Below are positions 1 to 8,620 of a stretch of DNA of 64,000 nt, in pieces. Below the pieces are notes generated by a model. That model did not search any database and had not been told where the DNA came from. It was given only the letters and a program-made list of their open reading frames with translations. This DNA comes from Gammaproteobacteria bacterium (lineage in GTDB: Bacteria; Pseudomonadota; Gammaproteobacteria; Steroidobacterales; Steroidobacteraceae): the NCBI GenBank assembly GCA_028293765.1, contig JAQGOG010000042.1, forward strand, positions 37,847 through 101,846, given 5' to 3'. Position 1 is the first letter of the stretch. The number at the start of each line of letters is the position of its first letter. The position numbers were made by a program, and so were the translations under genes.

Positions 1-412
1 ACTCGTCCTTGCGACGGTCCGATTCGGTCAAGGCGTCCTGCATCTTCCGCTGCAATTCCACGCTGCACCGCAGATTCTCCTGCTCGGCTTCGAGACGCCG
101 GCGGGTCTTGTGCAGTGACTCACACAAAAGGCTGATCAATATTCCCGCAAACACGAACACGCCCAGGGAAACGCCATTGCTCACGCTTGCGACGTACAGC
201 GAATGGCGGGTGGGCACTAACAGATAGTCCGCGGCAATGACGCTCAGCGCGGTGGCGAGGAGTCCGGGCCGCAGTCCCCCGTACCAGGCGGCGATGACGA
301 CGGCGATGGTGAACGAGACGACTGGAGCGAAATCGCCCAGAGTGTCGGAGACGGTCTCCCGGACGATCGCGACCAACGCCGTCGCGCCTATCGCGATCAG
401 ATATCCTTGCAC
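1..412 (-). CDS. Sensor histidine kinase, KdpD-type DUF4118 membrane domain, N-terminal part only
   Basis: This gene runs off the left edge of the window. The reading frame gives a four-helix membrane region with the DUF4118 hallmark AAWYGGLRPGLLAT, followed by a charged coiled segment that should lead into PAS or kinase domains beyond the edge. No ATG lies in frame before this region. The GTG at 410-412 starts the protein right at the first helix; the frame stays open further upstream, inside the end of the neighbouring kinase gene, so the true start may lie a few dozen codons earlier. It follows the efflux-linked kinase gene on the same strand. The ligand is unknown. Confidence 0.7.
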   Translation of the reverse strand, partial: MQGYLIAIGATALVAIVRETVSDTLGDFAPVVSFTIAVVIAAWYGGLRPGLLATALSVIAADYLLVPTRHSLYVASVSNGVSLGVFVFAGILISLLCESLHKTRRRLEAEQENLRCSVELQRKMQDALTESDRRKDE

Positions 413-519
413 GGATTGTTGGAATTGTTTGCGGATCGTCGTGGCTTCCCGGCCAGCAGGTGCAGGTGCGACACGCCGGTGGCTAACCGTTCGGCGTGCA
501 ACGCCTGCCGCGAATGGTA

Positions 520-1971
520 TCAGAGAGCTAGCGCGCCGGGCGTGGACTTGGCTTCGACAGCGGCGCCACTCTTCAGTTCCGGCGTCGCGGCACGTTCACG
601 CCCTGACAACAGCGCACCCGGCTCGATAATCATCCGCGCGCACAGACCTGGATAATTATCAGTAAGCTCCAGCGTACCCCCGTGCAGCTTCGCGACCGCC
701 TGCACCAGGCTCAGACCCAGGCCGACGCCCGGCGTGCCGCGGCTCGCATCGCCGCGGTAGAAGCGCTGCGCGACCTTGGGCTTTTCATCATCGGGAATAC
801 CGGGACCATCGTCGCAGACGCAGATCTCGACCGCACCGTCCGTACGGTGCTGAACGTCGACCTGCACGGAACCCTTGTCGCCGACGTATTTGAGGGCATT
901 GTCGATGAGGTTGCCGACGGCCTGGGCAAGCAGTACAGGATCTCCGGACACCAGCACCGGGCCCGGGGACCCGAACGACAGCGCGACATCCTTCAGCTCC
1001 GCGGCTGGGAGATAGAACTCGACCGCCTCCGACGCCAACTCGTTGGCATTGACCTGCACGAAACCCGAGCGCCGCATGCCGGTATCGATTTCCGCGAGAC
1101 GCAACAGGGCGTTGAATATGCGGATCACGCGGTCGACATCGGCAACTGCCCCATCGATCTCGGCGAATGTCTCCTCGTCCGTGGGGCGAGTCAGTGAAAG
1201 CTCCTCGAGCCGCGAGCGCAGCTCTGCGAGCGGCGTGCGCAAGTCGTGCGCGATGGCGTTCGAGACGTCACGGATACCGTGAATCAGTTGCTCGATCTGG
1301 TCGAGCATGCCGTTGATCGTTCGCGACAGAGTGTCGAGCTCATCGCCACCGCGCAGCGTCGGCAGGCGATGACTCAGGTCCCCCTGCACGATCGCAAGGA
1401 CGGTCTGCCGGATACTGTCAATTCGCGCCAGCAGCGCCCGTCGTATAAACACGCCACCCAGCACGCCCACGATCGACAGAACCGCGATGGCCCCGGCGAG
1501 GCCGGACCAGAAATGTCTGGTGAGAGGAGCAAACCGCGCCACATCGCGGCCGACCAGGAGGTTGTAGCCGCCGGGAAGCGCGGTGCGCACGAACACACAC
1601 TCGGCCCGACGGCCGCCGAGATTCGCGGTAACGGTGTACATACCGGGTTTCGCGGGAATGTCTTGGGGCCATTGCGCGAGATTGCCGGCCAACCGGTGCA
1701 ACGACGCATCCGTCAGCAACAAGATCCGGTCGCCCGCGATCTGCATGCCGACACGCGTGTCGATGAACGTCTTCAGGCCCGGCGCTCCCTCGCGCTGAAA
1801 GACATCCGTGAGCCTTACCGTGTCGGCGTGCAGGATCTCGGATCGGCCGGCCTCGACTGTGACCTGCCACGCATGCCATAGGGGCGCGGCGAACAGAATG
1901 AGCGCAGCGATACCGAAGGCTATGTAGCCGAACGACAGAGCGAACGCCGATGAGCGTATGACCTTACTCAT
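520..1971 (-). CDS. Sensor histidine kinase, HAMP/HisKA/HATPase, efflux-linked
   Basis: A membrane sensor kinase of 483 residues, partner of the response regulator just upstream. Helices at about 10-35 and 155-178 bracket a periplasmic sensor loop, followed by a HAMP region, the phospho-acceptor box AHDLRTPLAE with His242, an N box (NLIDNALKYV) and glycine-rich ATP-lid motifs (DDGPGIP, GVGLGLSL). Its ATG overlaps the end of the regulator gene by 8 bases, indicating translational coupling. Position downstream of an RND efflux operon suggests it senses envelope stress or toxic compounds and controls the pump, as BaeS does for mdtABC in E. coli; the signal itself is inferred, not visible. Confidence 0.9.
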   Translation of the reverse strand: MSKVIRSSAFALSFGYIAFGIAALILFAAPLWHAWQVTVEAGRSEILHADTVRLTDVFQREGAPGLKTFIDTRVGMQIAGDRILLLTDASLHRLAGNLAQWPQDIPAKPGMYTVTANLGGRRAECVFVRTALPGGYNLLVGRDVARFAPLTRHFWSGLAGAIAVLSIVGVLGGVFIRRALLARIDSIRQTVLAIVQGDLSHRLPTLRGGDELDTLSRTINGMLDQIEQLIHGIRDVSNAIAHDLRTPLAELRSRLEELSLTRPTDEETFAEIDGAVADVDRVIRIFNALLRLAEIDTGMRRSGFVQVNANELASEAVEFYLPAAELKDVALSFGSPGPVLVSGDPVLLAQAVGNLIDNALKYVGDKGSVQVDVQHRTDGAVEICVCDDGPGIPDDEKPKVAQRFYRGDASRGTPGVGLGLSLVQAVAKLHGGTLELTDNYPGLCARMIIEPGALLSGRERAATPELKSGAAVEAKSTPGALAL

Positions 1972-2644
1972 CTGCGCTCAGCATGTAGCCGGCGTTGCGG
2001 ACCGTTCGCAACAGCGGGCGCTCGAAGTCGGCGTCTATTTTCTGCCGCAGCTTGCTGATGTGCACGTCAACGACGTTGGTCTGCGGATCGAAGTGATAGT
2101 CCCATACGTTCTCGAGCAGCATGGTGCGGGTCACCACCTGGCCGGCATGCCGCATGAGATATTCGAGGAGCTTGAACTCACGCGGCTGCAGAGCGATGCC
2201 ACGCTCGCCGCGCACCGCTTTGCGCGATAGGAGGTCGACGCGCAGATCGCCGACTTCGAGACTCGTTTGCGTGCCGGTGCCTTGCGAGCGGCGCGACAGC
2301 GCGTCGAGCCGTGCCAGTAGCTCACCAAAGGCGAATGGCTTGGTGAGGTAGTCATCACCACCGCTCTTCAAGCCCTTGATGCGCTCGTCGACGTCGGACA
2401 GCGCGCTCAGGATGAGAATCGGTGTGCGGTTGCCCGCCTTGCGCAGCGCCTCGATGAGGCTCAGGCCGTCTATCTGGCCGGGCAACATGCGATCCATGAT
2501 GATCACGTCGTACGGCTCGCTCGCGGCGAGAAACATACCGTCGCGACCGTTGTCGGCGTTATCGACCGTGTGACCGGCTTCCTGCAGCCCCTTGACCACG
2601 AAGCGCGTCACTCGCTCGTTGTCCTCGACCAGCAGAAGTTTCAT
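1964..2644 (-). CDS. OmpR-family response regulator
   Basis: A 226-residue DNA-binding regulator. The receiver domain (1-120) carries the acidic pocket EDN near residue 8, the phospho-acceptor Asp51 in IIMDRMLPG and the conserved Lys102 in YLTKPF. The C-terminal half is a winged-helix Trans_reg_C domain ending in the typical VDVHISKLRQKI and RTVRNAGYML motifs. It sits between the RND pump gene (25-base gap) and the kinase gene (8-base overlap), so it is very likely co-transcribed with both. It probably activates this efflux operon; target sites were not identified. Confidence 0.93.
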   Translation of the reverse strand: MKLLLVEDNERVTRFVVKGLQEAGHTVDNADNGRDGMFLAASEPYDVIIMDRMLPGQIDGLSLIEALRKAGNRTPILILSALSDVDERIKGLKSGGDDYLTKPFAFGELLARLDALSRRSQGTGTQTSLEVGDLRVDLLSRKAVRGERGIALQPREFKLLEYLMRHAGQVVTRTMLLENVWDYHFDPQTNVVDVHISKLRQKIDADFERPLLRTVRNAGYMLSADE

Positions 2645-2669
2645 GGTGCAGTTCCCCCTCTTTCGTCCT

Positions 2670-5600
2670 TCAGCCAGTCACCACGGGCGTAGTGGGCTCG
2701 TTGTGGCTATCCGACCCGTCGCGCGCCTCCACCTCACGTTGTTTGTGCTGGGCACGGGCGTGGCGGCGTCCACGCATCCTCATGCTGAAGCGATCCAGAT
2801 ACAGATAGACGACCGGGGTCGTGAACAAAGTGAGCATCTGACTGAGAACGAGGCCGCCCACCATCGTGTAACCGAGCGGCTGGCGCAGCTCGGAGCCGGT
2901 TCCCCGACCCAACATGAGGGGCAGCGCGGCCAGCAGGGCCGCCATCGTCGTCATCATGATCGGCCGGAAACGCAGCAGGCAGGCCTGGCGAATGGACTCT
3001 TCGGGCGACAGATGCTGCTCGCGCTCTGCCTGGATGGCGAAGTCCACCATCATGATGCCGTTCTTCTTCACGATGCCGATCAGCAGAATGATACCCACCA
3101 GCGCGATGATAGACAGGTCGAAATGGAACCCCCAGAGCATGAGCAGCGCGCCGACGCCGGCGGAGGGCAGCGTCGACAGGATCGTCAGCGGGTGGATATA
3201 ACTCTCGTATAACATGCCGAGAATGATGTAGACGACCACCAGTGCCGCCAGGATGAGCATGGGCTCGCTCTTGAGGGAATCCTGGAACGCCTGGGCCGTG
3301 CCCTGGAAGCTGCCCGTGACGGATCCCGGCAGGCGCATCGCCAGCGCCGCCTTGTCGATCGCATCGACGGCGTCGCCCAGAGCCGCACCCGGCGCGAGAT
3401 TGAACGACAGCGTCACCGCGGGGAACTGGCCTTGGTGGCTCACCGACAGGTAGCCGACCTGGTGCGTGTCATAGTGCACGAAGGTCGACAACGGCACCTG
3501 TTGCCCGGTGATGGGCGACTTGATGTAGAGCTTGTTCAGCGTGTTCGGATCGGCCTGCAGCCCGGGTGTGACCTCCAGGACCACGTGGTAACTGTTGAGC
3601 TGCGTGAAGTACTGCGTCACCTGCCGCTGTCCGAAGGCGTCGTAGAGCGTCTGGTCGATCAGCGACGGCTGTATGCCGAAGCGCGCGGCCTGGTCGCGGT
3701 CGATGACCAGCGCCAGCGTCGTGCCGCTGTTCTGCTGGTCGGAAGCGGCGTCGCGCAACAGTGGCAGCTTCTTCATCTCCTCGAGAAGCTTCGGCGCCCA
3801 CTCGTTGAGCTCCTCGAGGCTGGGGTCCTGGAGGGTGTACTGATACTGTGTGCGAGTCTGTCGCCCGCCCACGCTGATGTCCTGCCCCGCCTGCATAAAC
3901 AGCGTGCCGCCGCCGACCTGCGCAAGCTTCGAGCGCAGCCGCGTAATGATCTGATCGGCGCTCGATGACCGTTGGTCGCGCGGTTTGAGGCCGATGACCG
4001 CGAAGCCGTTGTTGACGGGCCGTTGCCCGCCCAACGCCGTTCCATATGCGGCGACATCCGGGTCCTGCCCGACGATGTCCATCAAGCGGTGCTGCAACTT
4101 CAACATCTTGTCGAATGAGATGTCCTGCGGACCGTCGGACAGGCCGTTGAGGATGCCGATATCCTGCTGGGGGAAGAATCCCTTCGGAACGAACACGTAG
4201 AGAGTGCCGGCCGCCGCCACGGTAGCCAGGAATACGAACAGGGTCGGGCGCTGGTGTCGCAGCACGAAATCGAGGCCGCGCGTATACCCGGCGAGCAGCT
4301 TGTCGAAGGCGCGCTCGACGAGCATGTAGGCGCGTCCATGCCTGGCATGCTTCTCGTCCCGCAAAAACAAGGCGCACATCATGGGCGACAGCGTCAATGA
4401 CACGAAGGCCGATACCGCGATGGTCATCGTGACCGTAACCGCGAACTCCCGGAACAGCCGGCCGACGATGCCGCCCATCAGCAGCAGGGGGATGAACACT
4501 GCCACCAGCGACAGGCTGATGGAGATGATCGTGAAGCCGATCTCGGAGGCGCCCTTCAGAGCGGCCTCGCGCGGTGCCATCCCGGCCTCGATGTGACGAT
4601 AGATGTTCTCGAGCATGACGATCGCGTCGTCGACCACGAAGCCTACTGCGATCGTGAGACCCATCAGCGAGAGGTTGTCGAGGCTGTAACCCAGCACGTA
4701 CATCAGTGCCGCGGTCCCGAAGAGGGCCAGTGGCACCGTCACACCGGGGATCAACGTCGCCCAGAGGTTGCGCAGGAACAGGAAGATCACCATTACGACC
4801 AGCGCAATCGTGAGGAGAAGTGTGAATTCGACGTCATGCACCGACGCAGCGATCGTGGTCGTGCGATCCACAATCTCATCGATTTTGATCGAGGCAGGAA
4901 TCTGCGCCGTCAGCCGCGGAAGCAGTTCCTTGATGCGGTTCACGGTCTCGATGACGTTCGCGCCGGGCTGCTTGTTGATGAGCAGCAGGTTACCGTTGTG
5001 TCCGTTTTGCCATGCTGAGAGGTAGGCGTTCTCGGCTCCATCGACCGCCACCCCGATGTCGCGAATACGTACCGCCGCACCGTTCTTATAGGCGATGACG
5101 ACGTCGTTCCAAGGGGCGGCCTTGAGCAGTTGGTCGTTGTCGTAGATAGCGAAGCTATGGTCCCGGCCGTTGATCGCGCCCTTGGGGGCGTCGACCGTTG
5201 CCGTGGTAATCACGTTCGCCACGTCCTCGAGTTGTATACCGAGAGCCGCGATCTTCGCGGGATCGATCTGCACGCGTACGGCCGGCTTCTGTTGACCGCC
5301 GACCGTCACCTGCCCAACACCTTGGATGCGCGAAATCTGCTGCGCAATCACTGTCTCCGCGGCGTCGTCGACCTCCGTGAGCGGCAGAACGTCCGAGTGA
5401 ACGGACATGACGAGGATAGGAGAATCCGCCGGATTCACCTTGCGGTACGACGGCGCGTTGGGCAGATTCTTGGGCAACTGGCCGGCGGCGGCGGAAATCG
5501 CCGCCTGGATGTCCTGAGCGGCGGCATCGATGTTGCGATCGAGGTCGAACTGCACGACGATCTGCGTGTTGTTCAGGACACTCGTCGAAGTCATCTGGGC

Positions 5601-5831
5601 GACGCCCGGGATCTGACCGAACTGGTATTCGAGCGGCTGTGCCACCGACGAGGCCATCGTTTCCGGGCTTGCGCCCGGCAGCGTGGCGCTGACCTGAATC
5701 GTGGGAAAATCGACCTGCGGCAGCGGCGCGACGGGCAAGAGCGGGAAGGCCACGAGCCCGATCAGAAAGATGCCCGCCATCAACAGGGAGGTCGCGATCG
5801 GACGCTGGATGAAAGGTGCCGAAATGTTCAT
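2670..5831 (-). CDS. RND multidrug efflux pump subunit, MdtB/MdtC type
   Basis: An inner-membrane proton-driven drug antiporter of the HAE-1 family, 1053 residues, the usual length. The N terminus MNISAPFIQRPIATSLLMAG matches the MdtB/MdtC (MuxB/C) branch. The paired acidic residues of the proton relay appear in GFVVDDAIVMLENI near residue 400, and the second half repeats the 12-helix layout (KKNGIMMVDFA). Only one pump gene is present, whereas E. coli needs both mdtB and mdtC, so this one may work as a homotrimer. It lies 19 bases downstream of its adaptor gene. Its C terminus ends in a basic, hydrophilic tail. Confidence 0.93.
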   Translation of the reverse strand: MNISAPFIQRPIATSLLMAGIFLIGLVAFPLLPVAPLPQVDFPTIQVSATLPGASPETMASSVAQPLEYQFGQIPGVAQMTSTSVLNNTQIVVQFDLDRNIDAAAQDIQAAISAAAGQLPKNLPNAPSYRKVNPADSPILVMSVHSDVLPLTEVDDAAETVIAQQISRIQGVGQVTVGGQQKPAVRVQIDPAKIAALGIQLEDVANVITTATVDAPKGAINGRDHSFAIYDNDQLLKAAPWNDVVIAYKNGAAVRIRDIGVAVDGAENAYLSAWQNGHNGNLLLINKQPGANVIETVNRIKELLPRLTAQIPASIKIDEIVDRTTTIAASVHDVEFTLLLTIALVVMVIFLFLRNLWATLIPGVTVPLALFGTAALMYVLGYSLDNLSLMGLTIAVGFVVDDAIVMLENIYRHIEAGMAPREAALKGASEIGFTIISISLSLVAVFIPLLLMGGIVGRLFREFAVTVTMTIAVSAFVSLTLSPMMCALFLRDEKHARHGRAYMLVERAFDKLLAGYTRGLDFVLRHQRPTLFVFLATVAAAGTLYVFVPKGFFPQQDIGILNGLSDGPQDISFDKMLKLQHRLMDIVGQDPDVAAYGTALGGQRPVNNGFAVIGLKPRDQRSSSADQIITRLRSKLAQVGGGTLFMQAGQDISVGGRQTRTQYQYTLQDPSLEELNEWAPKLLEEMKKLPLLRDAASDQQNSGTTLALVIDRDQAARFGIQPSLIDQTLYDAFGQRQVTQYFTQLNSYHVVLEVTPGLQADPNTLNKLYIKSPITGQQVPLSTFVHYDTHQVGYLSVSHQGQFPAVTLSFNLAPGAALGDAVDAIDKAALAMRLPGSVTGSFQGTAQAFQDSLKSEPMLILAALVVVYIILGMLYESYIHPLTILSTLPSAGVGALLMLWGFHFDLSIIALVGIILLIGIVKKNGIMMVDFAIQAEREQHLSPEESIRQACLLRFRPIMMTTMAALLAALPLMLGRGTGSELRQPLGYTMVGGLVLSQMLTLFTTPVVYLYLDRFSMRMRGRRHARAQHKQREVEARDGSDSHNEPTTPVVTG

Positions 5832-5850
5832 GAGTGACCGCGTTGCATAG

Positions 5851-7038
5851 TCACGAGTCCGCCTTCGGTGTCACCACTGTCGCCTCCGCGGCGGCCGCCG
5901 GCGCGGTGCTGCGAATTCGCGCGCCGGGCTGCAGACGGTATTGATTGCTGATCACGACCTCCTCTCCGTCCTTGAGCCCGTCAGTGATGACCGTCAACGC
6001 GGCGCTCTCGTCACCCACCTTCAGCGCCCGCGCTTCCACTGTGGAGTCGGGCTTCACGACATAGGTGAACATGCCGTTCGGACCACGCTGAATGGCGCTC
6101 GAAGGCACTGTGAGGACATTGCGATCGGTCCGCAGCAGCACGCGGGCATTGATGAACTCTCCGGGCCACAGTGAGTTGCGCGGGTTCGGAAAGGTCGCCT
6201 TTATCCGGATGGTTCCGGTGCTCTGGTCGATCTGATTGTCGATGAGAGCGATCGTGCCGCGATCCAACTCGGCCTTGCCGTCGCGCGACATTGCCGTGAC
6301 GCCGACCGATCCGGCCTGCATCGCGCCGTTCACGGCCGGCAACGCCTCTTCCGGTAGAGTAAAGATGCAGGCGATAGGTTGCACCTGCGTCACCGTCACG
6401 ATGCCGCCTGTATCCGCCGCATGCACGTTGTTGCCCGGATCCACGCGACGTATTCCGGTCAGACCCTGGATGGGAGACGTGATCGTCGTATAGCCGAGTT
6501 GGGTACGAGCGTTGTCGATGCTTGCCTGGTCCCCCTGGATCTGGGCCTGCAGCTGCGCGACCAGCGCGTGCTGCGCGTCCAATGTCTGCTTGCTGGCCAG
6601 GTTCTGCGGCGCCAGGACCTCGTAGCGATCCAGGTCGGCCTTGGCGCTCGCGAGCTGCGCTACGTCCTTGGCATGTACTGCGATCGCCTGATCCAAGGCA
6701 GCCTGGAAAGGGCGCGGATCGATCTGCCCGATGAGATCGCCTTTGTTGACCTTCTGGCCTTCGACGAAGCCGACCTTCTGCAGCTCGCCGTCGACCCGTG
6801 CGGTGATGGTGACCGTATAAAACGCCTGCACGGTCCCCAGGCCCTCGAGGTAGACCGGCATATCGCTGCGTCCGGCGGTGGCCGTCTCGACCGCGATGCC
6901 CGGGTGGCCGGCGGCCTTCTTTTCCTTGTCCGCCGCATTCGCAGCGTCGGGATGCCCATGCCAGAGAAAGGCCAGCATGATTGCCGCCGCCGCGGCCAGC
7001 AGCACGATCCGGGTCCTGCTCAAGTGAAATCTCTTCAT
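5851..7038 (-). CDS. RND efflux periplasmic adaptor, MdtA type
   Basis: Membrane fusion protein of 395 residues that bridges the inner-membrane pump and the outer-membrane channel. An N-terminal membrane anchor (about 8-26) is followed by a biotinyl-lipoyl-like half motif (GQIDPRPFQAALDQA), an alpha-helical hairpin (about 110-170) and beta-barrel domains (PIQGLTGIRRVDPGN). I chose the ATG at 7038 because it overlaps the upstream channel gene's TGA as ATGA; the longer reading would begin with a TTG four codons earlier. Together with the flanking genes it forms a complete tripartite pump operon. Confidence 0.92.
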   Translation of the reverse strand: MKRFHLSRTRIVLLAAAAAIMLAFLWHGHPDAANAADKEKKAAGHPGIAVETATAGRSDMPVYLEGLGTVQAFYTVTITARVDGELQKVGFVEGQKVNKGDLIGQIDPRPFQAALDQAIAVHAKDVAQLASAKADLDRYEVLAPQNLASKQTLDAQHALVAQLQAQIQGDQASIDNARTQLGYTTITSPIQGLTGIRRVDPGNNVHAADTGGIVTVTQVQPIACIFTLPEEALPAVNGAMQAGSVGVTAMSRDGKAELDRGTIALIDNQIDQSTGTIRIKATFPNPRNSLWPGEFINARVLLRTDRNVLTVPSSAIQRGPNGMFTYVVKPDSTVEARALKVGDESAALTVITDGLKDGEEVVISNQYRLQPGARIRSTAPAAAAEATVVTPKADS

Positions 7039-8480
7039 ACTCGTTGCCAACCACCGCCGAGCGCACTGAAGAGTGCGATCAGCGCCTTGAGATGGGAATA
7101 CTTCACCTGGACCAGCGTGTCCTGGGCGGTAAACAGCGCCGTCTCGGTGCTGAGAACGGTCAGGATGTTGATCGTTCCCGCGTGAAACTGCGCCTGTGTC
7201 AAGTCATACGCGCGCCGCGCCTTCGCGACCGCTTCTGCCTGGCGCTGCTGCTGATCCGCCGTCTGCTGGACTTCGATCAACGCGTCCTCGACGTTGCCGA
7301 ACGCCGCGATCACCGCCTTGTGATAGTCCGCCAGCAACTCGGAGTAGCGTGCCTTGTTGAGTTGGTACTGCCCTGTCAGGGCGCCGCCCTCGAAAATCGG
7401 CTGCGTCAGTCCGGCGCTGATCGCGAAGACCCGGCTCACCGGGTTGAACAGCGTGCTGAGCGCCGTACTGGCATAGCCGCCAGCAGCGGTTAGATTGATG
7501 CTCGGAAAGAAGGCTGCGCGGGCAGCCGCGATATTCGCATTCGCCGCCACGAGCTGCGCTTCGGCTTGCGCGACATCCGGGCGCCGCGCCAGCAGCTCCG
7601 AAGGCATCCCGGGCCGCACCAGCGGCTCCGACAGATCACCGAGGGTGCCGCTGGAAATATCGACCGTTTCCGGCTGCTTGCCGACGAGGATGGCCAGCGC
7701 GTCGAGTGTCTCGCCGAATTGCTGCTTGAGGGGCGGCACCGCGGCCGCCAGCGTAGCGACAGTCGTTTCCTGCTGAGCCGCGTCGAGTGCGGTCAGGACG
7801 CCGACCTGCGCTTCGAGCTGCAATCCCTTGAGAGTCGTTTGCGCGCTCTCCAGATTGTCCTGCGCTACTTTGAGCCGGTCACGCAGCTCCAGGGCCAGAA
7901 AATAGGTGCTCGCCACGCCGGTCATTACCGTGAGCTCGATGGTCGCGCGGTCATAGCGGCTGGCAGCCGCCGCCATGCGGGCCGCATCTCTAAGCGCGCG
8001 ATTCTTGCCCCAGAAGTCGACTTCGTAGCTCGAATTGAGCTGGGCGCTGAACGAGTTGAATGTACGCGGATTGGCAGCGGACGCACTCGCCGGGCTGAAG
8101 CTCGTCGTCTGCTGTCGTTGGCGAGTAGCGTCACCACTGAGCCCGAGCGAAGGCAGCAACGCGGCCCCGGCTATGCGCGCCTGCGCGTCCGCCTCCCGAA
8201 TGCGGGCGATGGCCGCGCCGATATCGTCGTTTGCGCTCCGAGCCTGCCCCATCAGGTCGTCGAGCGCCGCGGAGTTGAACCCTCGCCACCAGTCGGATGA
8301 AGGCCACGCCGCGGAGGTCTCTTCCGGCGTCTCGCGCCAGGCCGTCGGCGGCGCGATATCGGGGCGCTGGTAGCGCGGTCCCACGCCGCAGGCCACGAGG
8401 CCGCACGTCAGGAAACCCAGAGCACCTGCTGCCGGGAACCGGCGCAAGCGTCGCAGGAATAGGGAATTACGGGATGTCAC
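7035..8480 (-). CDS. Outer-membrane efflux channel lipoprotein, NodT family
   Basis: First gene of the left efflux operon, 481 residues. The N terminus carries a basic stretch, a hydrophobic helix and the lipobox LVAC, so the mature protein is lipid-anchored in the outer membrane. Motifs of the TolC-like OEP family follow, among them VGPRYQRPDI just after the lipobox, WWRGFNSAALD, and in the second repeat LLARRPDVAQAEAQL. It supplies the exit duct for the adaptor and pump encoded downstream. Its stop codon overlaps the adaptor start (ATGA). Confidence 0.92.
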   Translation of the reverse strand: MTSRNSLFLRRLRRFPAAGALGFLTCGLVACGVGPRYQRPDIAPPTAWRETPEETSAAWPSSDWWRGFNSAALDDLMGQARSANDDIGAAIARIREADAQARIAGAALLPSLGLSGDATRQRQQTTSFSPASASAANPRTFNSFSAQLNSSYEVDFWGKNRALRDAARMAAAASRYDRATIELTVMTGVASTYFLALELRDRLKVAQDNLESAQTTLKGLQLEAQVGVLTALDAAQQETTVATLAAAVPPLKQQFGETLDALAILVGKQPETVDISSGTLGDLSEPLVRPGMPSELLARRPDVAQAEAQLVAANANIAAARAAFFPSINLTAAGGYASTALSTLFNPVSRVFAISAGLTQPIFEGGALTGQYQLNKARYSELLADYHKAVIAAFGNVEDALIEVQQTADQQQRQAEAVAKARRAYDLTQAQFHAGTINILTVLSTETALFTAQDTLVQVKYSHLKALIALFSALGGGWQRV

Positions 8481-8620
8481 AGCGAATGCAGCAGCAGGCC
8501 TCGGGCTGGGGTGAGCCTGGACATGACGATACGGAGGTACGGATTTACCCGAGATGGGCGAATCATTAAAGTCCGTTAATTGACATCCTGTCGATTAGCC
8601 GCAAGGCTCTCCCGGACATC
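8481..8620. promoter_or_regulatory. Divergent promoter region between efflux operon and M16 protease
   Basis: A 140-base spacer separates two divergently transcribed genes and must hold promoters for both. The part near 8560-8600 is AT-richer than its surroundings (tcattaaagtccgttaattg). I could not assign exact promoter hexamers or an operator. Confidence 0.4.
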
